Shown here: in pieces, positions 7,277-15,571 of the stretch
Position numbering within the stretch: position 1 is the first letter of the stretch
How the letters are laid out: every line of letters begins with the position of its first letter
NCBI GenBank assembly: GCA_900768525.1
Contig: CAAGDF010000035.1
Coordinates: 1 to 38,834, forward strand
From: Clostridia bacterium
Lineage (GTDB): Bacteria > Bacillota > Clostridia > Christensenellales > Borkfalkiaceae
Direction: 5' to 3'
DNA length: 38,834 nucleotides
Notes under the pieces: model-generated
Databases searched by the model: none
Seen by the model: only the letters and a program-made list of their open reading frames with translations
What the model was told of the DNA's origin: nothing
Program-made: the position numbers and the translations under genes

Positions 7277-10018
7277 ATGGAGTACAGATACGAAAAGGAG
7301 AACATCTTCGAGCGTCAACATTCATGCAAATGGTATTTCGACGAGTTGATTCAAGAGTATAAGAAAATTGCAAATGACGACGAAACGGAGAATCTGAAAG
7401 ACGATAAAGCGACTTTGCAGTCAACGCGCGCAAATCTGATGAGAGATATTGTGACGGCTGAGAATAGCGAAAGAGAACCTGTCTTTTTGGATTTGCTTGA
7501 GAAAAAGACTAAAGCACCGTTCAAAACCGAAGAGGACGGTGTGTCATTTTTTCCTCTTTTTGTTCGTAAACCTCAAAAGGCATCGAAGGAGAGTAATTCA
7601 AAGAAAAATTTGGAAGGCGACAAGTCGAAAGATTTTTTTGAACGTAAAAAGTTTGAAATATGCAAAGTATTGAGCGCGATAGACGATATAGTGGAGCGCC
7701 TTTGCAGTAAAAATGCAGACGAATCGGTTACCGATCTGGATAAACATATTGTTGACACCGCAACGGTGCTTAAATGGTTGTTCTCATCCGAGGATAACAC
7801 GATGAAATTAACCGTGCAGGAACGCAATCGCGCAAAGGAGTTTTTCCGTCAGGTATATATCTGGATGGCAAAACAATTTCATAATCTCGTAAAAGAAAAC
7901 GAAGGTAATTTTACTATAAAGACAGGGTATGAGGAAGATGAAAAGGATTATGCTGCAAGAGCGAATACATCTAATGCCGCATTTGAGGAACTCGATGACG
8001 ATTCGGTCAGAACTCTTGTTTTGTTTGCTAAACGCTCGCTCGCAAAAACTATAGACGAAGCGCATTTGCTGTATAATAAGTTGGACGGATTCCGTCGTTA
8101 CGCAATTCATTCGGAACTTGCTACGGATGAAATGAAAAATCCGGATAAACTGGAATCTGTTCTTACCATTGCGTATGCTATTCTTCATTTGTTGCTTAGC
8201 ATTTTCGTTTCTTACATGCGCGTTACCGATTTGCAAATACCGAGGGCGGGTTTCAGAAGTGCAAGATTCGTTAACTCAAATATTTCGGGCGGTAACTTTG
8301 CAAACTCGGATTTTCGCGACGTTAACCTTTCTTTCGGTATTGCAAAGAATTGCGACTTTTCTATGTCCGATTTATCGCGCGTTAAAGCGACGTCCGCCGA
8401 TTTCTCGGGTTCGCTGTTTTCATACGTAAATCTTACCGGCGCCGATTTTGAAGGCGTTATTGCAAACGATACCAAGTTTAATAACGTAGATTACGGAAAG
8501 GTTGCCATTAAGTTTACAAAAGATAAAATCGAGGAAAAACAAAAGGATGCCCGTAAAAAGGCAGGAGTCAATTTTGACGAAAAGTACAAAGTTTCTATCA
8601 GTTATTTGAATTTGCTGAAAGAGCTTGATGATTTGTCGCGCGATAAAGGGATTTTATCAAATGATAAAGGCGGATTGTCTCGTGATAAAGAAGAGTTTGA
8701 AAAATTGGCACAACTGATAGGCAAGTATACTTTGGAAAGAAACAATGTTCTTGCAAATGACGATTTGAACTATCTGTTTGGAGATTATTTAAACGATGTT
8801 GCGTCGAGCGGAATATCTTCAACGCTTAACAGTATAGTAAAATACGGAAAATCGTTAGGGTTAAACTCCGTTTTGTATGACGAACTTGTTGACATGACTA
8901 AAGAAGACGGAAAAAAAGCTGTACCTAAAACGGTTATTTTGCGCAAAGCCAGCTTCAACTCTTCGGAAATGTCCAACGGCGATTTCAATCTGATCGATAT
9001 GTCTTTGGCGTCTTTCCGTAATACGGACATGAGTGACAGCTTTTTCTCGCATACGATAGCAAACAGCACCAACTTTGCGTTAGCAAACTTTACCTCTTCG
9101 GTTGCATACCATGCAGTATTTAATTATGCCACGTTTGAAAAAGTGCTTGCAATCGGCGCGACGTTTATTGGGTGTGATATGCGTTCGGTAAATTTCGGCA
9201 ATGCAAACTTATCCAATGCCAAGATTATAGGCGACAAAGTACAAAATTTCAACAGCTTTTGCATGGGTAAGGTGGAAGAAAATCACAAGGCGAAACTGCC
9301 GTTGGCGCAAAACTTGCATAAAAAAGGCGAAAAAGTCGAGTATAACGACGGCAATTTTGTTTATAACGACTCATCCGACAGTATATTTACGAACGCAATC
9401 GGAAGTAATTTACTGCTCGCTTTCCGTGATTTCTCTAGGTCGATATTTGCCAATGTGTATTTTAGATCGGCAATAATCTTCGATTGTAATTTTACGTCCT
9501 CGGTCTGGAACGATGCAGATCTTACGTTTGCTCTTATCGGCGGAGCAATCTTTAACAAGTCGGCAATGAAAATGATGTCGGTTCAGGAAGCGGTTGTTGA
9601 ATACAGCGATTTCAGTTGCTGTTCGCTCGTCGGTACAAAACTGCTTGCGTCGGATATCGTAAACTGTAATTTCTTCGATTCCAACATGAGCAACGTCAAT
9701 TTTGCTCATGCTGAGGTTAAGAATACGGTATTCCGTTCCTGCTTGTTCGACCGTATCAATTTATCGTATACAAAATTCACCGATTGCTATTTCGAGGGTA
9801 TTGAGTTTGAAACGTGTATCGGAATGGATAAAGCCGTTTTTGTCAACTGCGTTTTTGATAAATGCAGTTATTGCGGCGATGTGATAGACGTAACGGCAAT
9901 AGGAGATTTCCAGAATGCGTCTTTCAGTCTGGGCGACGCAAATTTTTTCCGTACGCGGCAAAAGAACGGCGTTGTTTGTTTCTCCTCCGTGAATAGCGAC
10001 GATATGTTGAAAAAATAA
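7277..10018 (+). CDS. large pentapeptide-repeat protein, partner of the TIR fusion
   Basis: A 913-residue protein with a strong GGAGGAG Shine-Dalgarno (7266-7272). Residues 1-290 are mostly charged and helical with no recognised domain. A hydrophobic stretch at 295-314 (VLTIAYAILHLLLSIFVSYM) could be a membrane helix or a buried cap. Pentapeptide solenoid blocks (A/S/N-D/N-F/L-x-x pattern) lie at about 318-405, 555-650 and 690-885, separated by a charged helical linker that contains three copies of LS(R/N)DKxx at 453-473. There is no signal peptide, so it is probably cytoplasmic or membrane-attached from inside. The 12-nt gap to the TIR/ATP-grasp/radical-SAM gene implies co-transcription and a shared role. 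It is much larger than Qnr/MfpA DNA-mimic proteins. It could be a scaffold, effector or substrate; none is proven. Confidence 0.85.
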   Translation: MEYRYEKENIFERQHSCKWYFDELIQEYKKIANDDETENLKDDKATLQSTRANLMRDIVTAENSEREPVFLDLLEKKTKAPFKTEEDGVSFFPLFVRKPQKASKESNSKKNLEGDKSKDFFERKKFEICKVLSAIDDIVERLCSKNADESVTDLDKHIVDTATVLKWLFSSEDNTMKLTVQERNRAKEFFRQVYIWMAKQFHNLVKENEGNFTIKTGYEEDEKDYAARANTSNAAFEELDDDSVRTLVLFAKRSLAKTIDEAHLLYNKLDGFRRYAIHSELATDEMKNPDKLESVLTIAYAILHLLLSIFVSYMRVTDLQIPRAGFRSARFVNSNISGGNFANSDFRDVNLSFGIAKNCDFSMSDLSRVKATSADFSGSLFSYVNLTGADFEGVIANDTKFNNVDYGKVAIKFTKDKIEEKQKDARKKAGVNFDEKYKVSISYLNLLKELDDLSRDKGILSNDKGGLSRDKEEFEKLAQLIGKYTLERNNVLANDDLNYLFGDYLNDVASSGISSTLNSIVKYGKSLGLNSVLYDELVDMTKEDGKKAVPKTVILRKASFNSSEMSNGDFNLIDMSLASFRNTDMSDSFFSHTIANSTNFALANFTSSVAYHAVFNYATFEKVLAIGATFIGCDMRSVNFGNANLSNAKIIGDKVQNFNSFCMGKVEENHKAKLPLAQNLHKKGEKVEYNDGNFVYNDSSDSIFTNAIGSNLLLAFRDFSRSIFANVYFRSAIIFDCNFTSSVWNDADLTFALIGGAIFNKSAMKMMSVQEAVVEYSDFSCCSLVGTKLLASDIVNCNFFDSNMSNVNFAHAEVKNTVFRSCLFDRINLSYTKFTDCYFEGIEFETCIGMDKAVFVNCVFDKCSYCGDVIDVTAIGDFQNASFSLGDANFFRTRQKNGVVCFSSVNSDDMLKK

Positions 10019-10032
10019 TTAACGAGGTGAAT

Positions 10033-10755
10033 ATGTTTACTATTATCTACTACGCATCGCTGATAATTCTTATTCCGGGGCTGATTTTTGCGATTATTGC
10101 GCAAATATTTATCAAAGCTGCGTATTCAAAGTATTCAAAAGTGCCTGCGCGGTCGGGAATGACAGCCGAGCAGGTCAGCCGTACGTTGCTCGATCAGAAC
10201 GATTGTTTTTCAGTGGGTATCGGGCATATATCGGGCGATCTTACCGATAACTACAACCCGAAAACGGACACGTTGTCGCTTTCGGACAGTGTTTACGGCA
10301 GTTCATCGGTGGCGGCGATAGGCGTTGCCGCGCACGAGTGCGGGCACGCTTGTCAAAAACACGGCGGCAGTTTTCTTATGAGCCTGCGCAGTATTTTAGT
10401 GCCTATAACCAACATAGGCACGAGGCTTGCCGTCCCCGTTGCCATTTTAGGCGTTATCATCGAATGGATTTCCGGTAGCGAGGGCATAGGTTCGTATATC
10501 GTTACGCTTGGTATAATCCTTTATTCGCTCACCACTATTTTTGCGCTTGTTACGCTGCCTGTGGAAATCGATGCATCGCGCAGGGCGATAAAAATGCTCG
10601 GAAACGGCGGTTATCTCGAGTCGGACGAACTCCGCGGAGCGAGAAAAGTGCTTACCGCTGCGGCTATGACTTACGTTGCTTCGCTTGTGGTTTCATTCCT
10701 GTATTTATTAAGATTTTTAATAATATTGTCGTCCGTCCGCGGAAAACGCAAATAA
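10033..10755 (+). CDS. yugP: YugP-like zinc metallopeptidase, membrane
   Basis: A 240-residue integral membrane protein of the neutral zinc metallopeptidase type seen in YugP. Zinc-site motif HECGH lies at about residues 101-105, within AAHECGHACQ. A hydrophobic helix occupies residues 3-28, with further membrane segments around 120-170 and 210-235. The substrate is unknown; these proteins are assumed to act on membrane or envelope proteins. I chose the ATG at 10033: the GTG at 10027 in the same frame overlaps the likely GAGGTG Shine-Dalgarno. It begins 14 nt after the pentapeptide gene and is probably in the same transcript, although the family is common in Bacillota and need not belong to that system. 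Confidence 0.87.
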   Translation: MFTIIYYASLIILIPGLIFAIIAQIFIKAAYSKYSKVPARSGMTAEQVSRTLLDQNDCFSVGIGHISGDLTDNYNPKTDTLSLSDSVYGSSSVAAIGVAAHECGHACQKHGGSFLMSLRSILVPITNIGTRLAVPVAILGVIIEWISGSEGIGSYIVTLGIILYSLTTIFALVTLPVEIDASRRAIKMLGNGGYLESDELRGARKVLTAAAMTYVASLVVSFLYLLRFLIILSSVRGKRK

Positions 10756-10799
10756 CGCTTGAACGGCTGCGCGATTGTTGCGGCTGAAAAATAAATCAA

Positions 10800-11474
10800 A
10801 TGAATTTATTTTATATTGAAAAGGGTGATGGCTTTCCCGTTGTCTTTTTGCACGGCAACGGCGAAGACCATACGTATTTTTCCGCGCAAATCGAATATTT
10901 TTCGCAAAAATATCGGGTTATCGCCGTTGATTCCCGCGGGCACGGCAAATCTCCGCGCGGCGACGGCGAACTTACCTTAAAGCGTATGGCGGACGACTTG
11001 TTCGACTTTTTGACCGAAAAAGGTCTTGAATGCATATCGCTTATAGGTTTTTCCGACGGTGCGAACGTTGCTATGTATTTTGCACTCAAACACCCCGAAA
11101 TGCTGCATAAACTCGTGCTTAACGGCGGTAATCTCGATCCGTCGGGTATAAAGCGCAGCACGCAGTTTCCTATAGAAATCGGTTATAAAATTGCCTCGCA
11201 TTTTGCTAAAAAGAGCGACGATGCAAAGAAAAACGCCGAAATACTCGGACTTATGGTTAATGAACCGCATATAACGCCCGAAGAAATCGGCAAGTTGAAA
11301 ATGCCCGTGCTTGTGATTGCGGGCACGCGCGATATGGTAAAGGACGAGCATACGCGGCTTATTGCGAATAGCATTCCGAACGCGAAGTTGGTTTTGTTTA
11401 AAGGCGATCATTTTATCGCCACTAAAAAGCCGCAGGAATTCAATCGCGCGGTTGATGAGTTTCTATCCGAGTAA
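10800..11474 (+). CDS. alpha/beta hydrolase
   Basis: A 224-residue alpha/beta-hydrolase-fold enzyme. The oxyanion-hole motif HGNGED is at residues 18-23, the nucleophile elbow GFSDG has S85, and the acid and histidine of the triad are probably D178 (GTRDMV) and H204 (GDHFIA). The short length and compact cap suggest a small-molecule esterase, thioesterase or lipase, but the substrate cannot be inferred. There is no signal peptide. No good Shine-Dalgarno precedes the ATG; it follows the metallopeptidase gene after 44 nt, so expression probably relies on the upstream promoter. Confidence 0.85.
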   Translation: MNLFYIEKGDGFPVVFLHGNGEDHTYFSAQIEYFSQKYRVIAVDSRGHGKSPRGDGELTLKRMADDLFDFLTEKGLECISLIGFSDGANVAMYFALKHPEMLHKLVLNGGNLDPSGIKRSTQFPIEIGYKIASHFAKKSDDAKKNAEILGLMVNEPHITPEEIGKLKMPVLVIAGTRDMVKDEHTRLIANSIPNAKLVLFKGDHFIATKKPQEFNRAVDEFLSE

Positions 11475-11521
11475 TTGGCGAGTAAAGATTTTTTGTATGC
11501 AACGCATATAAGGTAAAAAAT

Positions 11522-12319
11522 ATGGGTAAAAAAAGTCAAAGCGGAAAAGTAGTTGTAATTACGGGCGCAAGTTCGGGCATAGGCAGGGCTGCGGCGGTAT
11601 ATTTTACGCAAAAGGGCTGTAAGGTTTACGGGTTTTCGCGGCGGACGGTTGACGACGTGTTTGAAAGCATTTCATGCGACGTTACCGATGCGGACGCGGT
11701 TGCTTGCGCGCTCGAAACGGTTTATAAAAACGAAGGGCGTATCGACTGCTTTTTCAATAATGCGGGAATGGGCATCTCGGGCGCGGTAGAGTATATTTCC
11801 AAAGAGGAAAACGACAAGTTGTTCCGGCTGAATTTGCTTGCCGCCATGAATTGCGCAAAGCAGGCGTTGCCTTATTTAAAGCAAAGTAAGGGCACGCTCA
11901 TCAATACAAGTTCGATAGCGGCTGTTGTTCCAATACCGTATCAGACGGCGTATTCGGCGTCAAAAGCGGCGATAAATACTTTTACTATGGCTTTGCGGCT
12001 CGAGGTAAAGGGTTCGGGCGTGCGCGTTTGCGCCGTTATGCCCGGCGATACCAAAACGGGATTTACCGATGCGAGACTGAAAACGCAAACCGACGGCGGT
12101 TACGGCGATAAAATTCAAAAATCGGTTGACCGCATGGAGCGTGACGAGCGCAACGGCAAAAGCCCCGTAAGCGTGGCGAAAGTTGCTTACAAACTGTTTT
12201 GCAGGAAAAATCCGCCCGCGCTCGTATCGGTGGGGTTTTCGTATAAAGCCGTTTCGTTGCTCGCCAAAATTTTGCCAAACCGCTTATTGTTGTATATCGT
12301 AGGCAAACTGTACGGCTAA
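11522..12319 (+). CDS. short-chain dehydrogenase/reductase (SDR)
   Basis: A 265-residue classical SDR oxidoreductase using NAD(P)H. The cofactor motif TGASSGIG is at residues 14-21, NNAG at 79-82, and the catalytic set is S131 with Y144xxxK148 (YSASK). The C-terminal tail is hydrophobic (LLAKILPNRLLLYIVGKLYG) and may touch the membrane, as in SDRs acting on lipid-like substrates. AAGGT precedes the ATG. It lies 47 nt after the alpha/beta hydrolase gene. The substrate is unknown. Confidence 0.88.
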   Translation: MGKKSQSGKVVVITGASSGIGRAAAVYFTQKGCKVYGFSRRTVDDVFESISCDVTDADAVACALETVYKNEGRIDCFFNNAGMGISGAVEYISKEENDKLFRLNLLAAMNCAKQALPYLKQSKGTLINTSSIAAVVPIPYQTAYSASKAAINTFTMALRLEVKGSGVRVCAVMPGDTKTGFTDARLKTQTDGGYGDKIQKSVDRMERDERNGKSPVSVAKVAYKLFCRKNPPALVSVGFSYKAVSLLAKILPNRLLLYIVGKLYG

Positions 12320-12379
12320 CGGTGATTGTCCGAAAGCGCAATTTAAAATGTACGGATAATTAGAGAGAAAAGGGAATGT

Positions 12380-13549
12380 ATGAAGATTGTTTATAACGAC
12401 GGGCTGAAAATAATCGCCGCCGAAAACGGTAAAACTACCGAATACGGCTGCGATTTTCACGCTAAGTACATAGAAGCGGCAAAGAAAGCCGAGAAAAGTG
12501 CGGAGTGGAAAACGCAGGGCGACGGCGCGCGTTTTATGGGCACTCGTAAAAACGTAGACGTTGAAAAAGCCGACGTTTCCTATTACAATTCGCTGAACTT
12601 TTTCGGCTCGCCCGATAAAATTCTTTTTTCAATTACGGTAAACGGGCTTAGCGGCGTGCTTACCAAAGACCTGACCGCCGAAAAGGAAAGCGAGGGGCAT
12701 ATAATTCACTCCCGCGAACACATTTTTAACGGTGCGGAGCCGAGTGTCGACGGGCGTTCTTTCGTTACTTGCATTAAAGAAGATTACGTCAATGCGCACC
12801 TTGCGGTGTACAACCTCGATACCGACGATTATATGCTCGTTACCGACGGCGACAGTTGCGATACGGACGCGGTTTATTCGGTAAAAGATCCGAATAAAAT
12901 ATATTTTTCGTCCAAGGGCGCGGGGCGCGACGATCACGGCGAGTTTGTAAAATACTCTCCGTCGTCGATCTTATCTTACGATACCGAAAACGGTGACGTG
13001 CAGGAAATTATGACTGACGGAAAAATGTCGTTCGTGAAGCCGAAAGACGATAAAGACGGCAATCTTTATTATATAATAAAACCTTACGGCGAGAAAAAAC
13101 GCGGTTTTTGGGGCACGATTTTAGATATAATTTTGCTCCCGTGGCGGTTGTTAAAGGCGATTTATAACTTTTTCGAATTTTTCACCATTGCTTTTACGGG
13201 CAAGGGGTTTACCGAAAAATCCGATAATCCCGCCAAATCGCGCGATAAATCGCAAAAGGAATTGTTCATCGAAGATAATCTCGTTAATGCCGACCGGGAG
13301 TATAAAAAGAATTTGCGACATAAGGATAACTATGCGGGTATCGCTCCGTGGGATTGGAAACTTGTTAAACGCACTCCCGAGGGAACGGTTACGACCATTA
13401 AAAACGGTGTGATAGATTATTGCGTTTTGCCTGACGGCGGCGTGGTTTATACCAACGGAAAACACGTTATAAAACTCTCGGCGGACGGTAAAACCGAAAA
13501 GATTGCAGATACCTCGCTTTGCACAAAAGTCGCGCTATATGTCGATTAG
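12380..13549 (+). CDS. unknown protein with beta-propeller-like repeats and a hydrophobic insert
   Basis: A 389-residue protein of no recognised family. Several segments resemble TolB/WD-type propeller blades (an xxDGxxxxFVxxxxxxxxLxVYNLDT pattern near residues 130-155, then DPNKIYFSSKG and DGNLYYII). A strongly hydrophobic and aromatic stretch near residues 240-275 (GTILDIILLPWRLL and IYNFFEFFTIAF) interrupts the propeller-like part and could be an amphipathic or re-entrant membrane segment. There is no N-terminal signal. An AAGGG Shine-Dalgarno lies upstream. It is the last gene before the terminator and probably ends the operon that began at the TIR fusion. Function unknown. Confidence 0.7.
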   Translation: MKIVYNDGLKIIAAENGKTTEYGCDFHAKYIEAAKKAEKSAEWKTQGDGARFMGTRKNVDVEKADVSYYNSLNFFGSPDKILFSITVNGLSGVLTKDLTAEKESEGHIIHSREHIFNGAEPSVDGRSFVTCIKEDYVNAHLAVYNLDTDDYMLVTDGDSCDTDAVYSVKDPNKIYFSSKGAGRDDHGEFVKYSPSSILSYDTENGDVQEIMTDGKMSFVKPKDDKDGNLYYIIKPYGEKKRGFWGTILDIILLPWRLLKAIYNFFEFFTIAFTGKGFTEKSDNPAKSRDKSQKELFIEDNLVNADREYKKNLRHKDNYAGIAPWDWKLVKRTPEGTVTTIKNGVIDYCVLPDGGVVYTNGKHVIKLSADGKTEKIADTSLCTKVALYVD

Positions 13550-13568
13550 CGGCTATTTCATAAAACAA

Positions 13569-13607
13569 AAAAGACTGTTGCGGGTTGTTTTTTCGCAGCA
13601 GTCTTTT
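13569..13607. terminator. bidirectional intrinsic terminator
   Basis: A 14-bp stem (left arm 13569-13582, right arm 13594-13607, one G-T wobble) with an 11-nt loop, flanked by A-rich sequence on the left and T-rich sequence on the right. It can serve both the plus-strand operon ending at 13549 and the convergent polyprenyl synthetase gene ending at 13631. Confidence 0.85.
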
Positions 13608-13630
13608 GTTTTATAAAACTATGATTAAAA

Positions 13631-14665
13631 TTATTTTTCGCGCTTAATTAAATAGCAGGTAAAATCTTGCAGTTCTTTTTTTGTATCTTCGCTCGGTTTA
13701 ACCAAGTTTACGAGTATATCTTTTTGAGCGGAAGCCTTTTCGTAATAATCGAGCATCTTCTTTTCGGCGTACTCGCGGCTACCGCTTTCGGTAAACAGTT
13801 TTCTTATGGTTTCCGCATCTTCGGCTGTCGGCGCGCCTTTGCCGTAAATGCCGTAAAAAATTCTTTTCTGGTCGGCGGTTGCAACGTTGTCAAAGCGGGA
13901 AACAAGCAAACTTTTCTTTCCCTCGGCAATGTCCGCATCGCCGTTTTTGCCTATCACGGTTTCATTACCGAACAGCCCTAAAAGGTCGTCCTTTATCTGA
14001 AACGATATGCCCATATACGTTGCGTATTTTTCTATAGCGGTCGCTGTTTCTTCTGAAACTTTACCGCAAAGCAGTGCGCCGCACATGCTTGGCGCAAGCA
14101 AAGTGTAGGTTGCGGTTTTTTCAATATATACGGCTATAACGTCGTTATCGGCTATTTTGCGCTTGGTTGCAACGTCTATATCGGCAAGCTCGCCCGAGAT
14201 AGTTCTTAGGAAAATCGTATTCAAAAAACGCCGCACTTCGGCGGGGCAATCTTCAAGCAGCGCGATCGCGGTTATAAGTCCTGCGTCGCCGAGACATATC
14301 GCGCGCGATTTACCTGTATGGTCATCGCCGAGCGCAACGTAAGCGGACGGCATGCTGCGGCGAATTCTTCCGTAGTCGATTATATCGTCGTGCATCAAAA
14401 CCGCGCTTTCAAACAGTTCGAGGGCGGTTGCCGCCTTTAAAGTCGCCTGCGTTTCGTTGCCGCCGAATAATTTGGTAAACAAAAATACAAGGTAGCCGCG
14501 CACGCATTTGCCGCCGATCGTGTGCTTTACGAAATAATCGTAATAGTTGTTGTAAAGGTATTCGCCGTTTACGCTTTTAAAAAAATCTCTGAATTCGTCG
14601 CCCGAGATATATGCCTTGATTTTGTCCGCATAAGGCTTAATTTTTTCAAGATAAAAATTGTTCAT
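13631..14665 (-). CDS. polyprenyl diphosphate synthase (trans-isoprenyl transferase)
   Basis: A 344-residue trans-prenyltransferase that would condense isopentenyl diphosphate with allylic diphosphates to make a linear polyprenyl diphosphate for quinones or cell-envelope lipids. Visible motifs are GGKCVR (51-56, diphosphate binding), the first aspartate-rich motif DDIID (93-97) and the second region QIKDDLLG (about 224-230). Chain length cannot be read by eye. The sequence is divergent from typical IspA. It follows the SLOG-type gene after 39 nt and has no obvious Shine-Dalgarno. Confidence 0.85.
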   Translation of the reverse strand: MNNFYLEKIKPYADKIKAYISGDEFRDFFKSVNGEYLYNNYYDYFVKHTIGGKCVRGYLVFLFTKLFGGNETQATLKAATALELFESAVLMHDDIIDYGRIRRSMPSAYVALGDDHTGKSRAICLGDAGLITAIALLEDCPAEVRRFLNTIFLRTISGELADIDVATKRKIADNDVIAVYIEKTATYTLLAPSMCGALLCGKVSEETATAIEKYATYMGISFQIKDDLLGLFGNETVIGKNGDADIAEGKKSLLVSRFDNVATADQKRIFYGIYGKGAPTAEDAETIRKLFTESGSREYAEKKMLDYYEKASAQKDILVNLVKPSEDTKKELQDFTCYLIKREK

Positions 14666-14704
14666 ATTAGTTTTAAAGATATGCTGAATTGTTTGATAAC
14701 GGTG

Positions 14705-15256
14705 CTATAGCGTGACTTTATATATAAATTGCACGTCTTTTCTTTCCTTATTTTCGCCGTTTTCGCTAAGGTCTATAAGTATCATTTTTTTGCCTTCGCG
14801 CTCGGCGTATTTAACGGTGTTATACGTTCCGCCGTCTTTTGCGCCGCTGTAACAACACAGCACGCAGTCGCTGTTATCTACCATATACATATTGCGTTTT
14901 TGCATGCAATATGCTGTGTAGTACGGGCTGCAAAGCGTAACCTTGTCCGCTCGGGCAAGTATTTCGTCGTAATCGGCTTTTTCTTGCTTTGTCCAGAATT
15001 TGTCCTGATCGGGACAGGGCACTGCGATTTCCAAAGTGACGGGGTATTTGTTTTTAAGTTCCAGTACGGCAAAAGCAAAATCGGTATCGACGCCGATAGC
15101 GCCTCCGCTTATAAAATGCCTGAAACCATGGTTTATGCAAAAGAGCAAAACGCTTTTCAGTTCGGCAAGATAATCTCCGCGCCGTCCGGTGTTATCGTAT
15201 TGTCTTTTCCAGGGCAGCCCTTCCGGTCTGTGTCCCGTAACGCATAAAGTTTCCAT
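14705..15256 (-). CDS. SLOG-superfamily protein, DUF1273/YpsA-like
   Basis: A 183-residue Rossmann-like protein. It starts with VTGHRPEGLP and carries SGGAIGVDTDFA at about residues 50-61, the glycine-rich signature expected for the DUF1273 (YpsA) branch of the SLOG superfamily, thought to bind nucleotides or nucleotide-derived ligands. A later NSDCVLCCYSGAKDGGT segment matches the second part of the fold. The biochemical role is unknown. One copy of the dispersed 14-base motif lies 15 nt before its ATG, and no clear Shine-Dalgarno separates them. Confidence 0.75.
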   Translation of the reverse strand: METLCVTGHRPEGLPWKRQYDNTGRRGDYLAELKSVLLFCINHGFRHFISGGAIGVDTDFAFAVLELKNKYPVTLEIAVPCPDQDKFWTKQEKADYDEILARADKVTLCSPYYTAYCMQKRNMYMVDNSDCVLCCYSGAKDGGTYNTVKYAEREGKKMILIDLSENGENKERKDVQFIYKVTL

Positions 15257-15571
15257 GTTTCAAATAGCCGATAATCGACCTATATACCCACTTTTATTTA
15301 AAATTTTACGGTTTTCAGACCAAAACCGTACGTATTTCCAACCTCTGTAGAACAAACCGCAAATTCGGCACAGTTTTATCGTTTTTTGCTTATTATTGCG
15401 GCACGTAGTGTTTTTACGCCGTAAAGTCGACCGCAAAATATACAAGTCTGCCTTGTTTTCACATACGGTTGCGGCTTGTTTGTGCAAGGCAAATGACCGA
15501 AATCGTACTTGTGACGTACGTTGATGGGAGTTTAACGTAGCACAAATCGACTTGACGGCGCAAAAATTGTT
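15257..15571. other. gene-free interval with hairpin and repeat copy
   Basis: No convincing gene. It contains one reverse-orientation copy of the 14-base dispersed motif (15271-15284), a hairpin with perfect 9-bp arms TACGGTTTT/AAAACCGTA (15307-15330), and at 15328-15342 a 15-nt inverted copy of the last coding bases of tmcAL (15578-15592). A 75-codon minus-strand frame crosses it but looks accidental. Confidence 0.55.
15271..15284 (-). repeat. dispersed 14-base motif, copy 2
   Basis: Same motif on the minus strand, also followed by CGGC, 15 nt before the SLOG-type gene. Confidence 0.8.

Noticed and set aside
7277..10018. Pentapeptide protein as a Qnr/MfpA-type gyrase protector
   Set aside because: It is over four times larger, has several broken solenoid blocks and a long N-terminal helical part, and is paired with an enzyme fusion; the resemblance is only at repeat level.
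14705..15256. SLOG-type protein as a functional partner of the TIR fusion
   Set aside because: Both fold classes occur in nucleotide-based defence, but the SLOG-type gene is about 4.7 kb beyond the pentapeptide gene, on the opposite strand and past a terminator. The DUF1273 branch is also common outside defence loci.
15260..15487. 75-codon minus-strand frame in the interval before the SLOG-type gene
   Set aside because: It runs through the dispersed motif and a hairpin, has no ribosome site, and shows no protein-like pattern.
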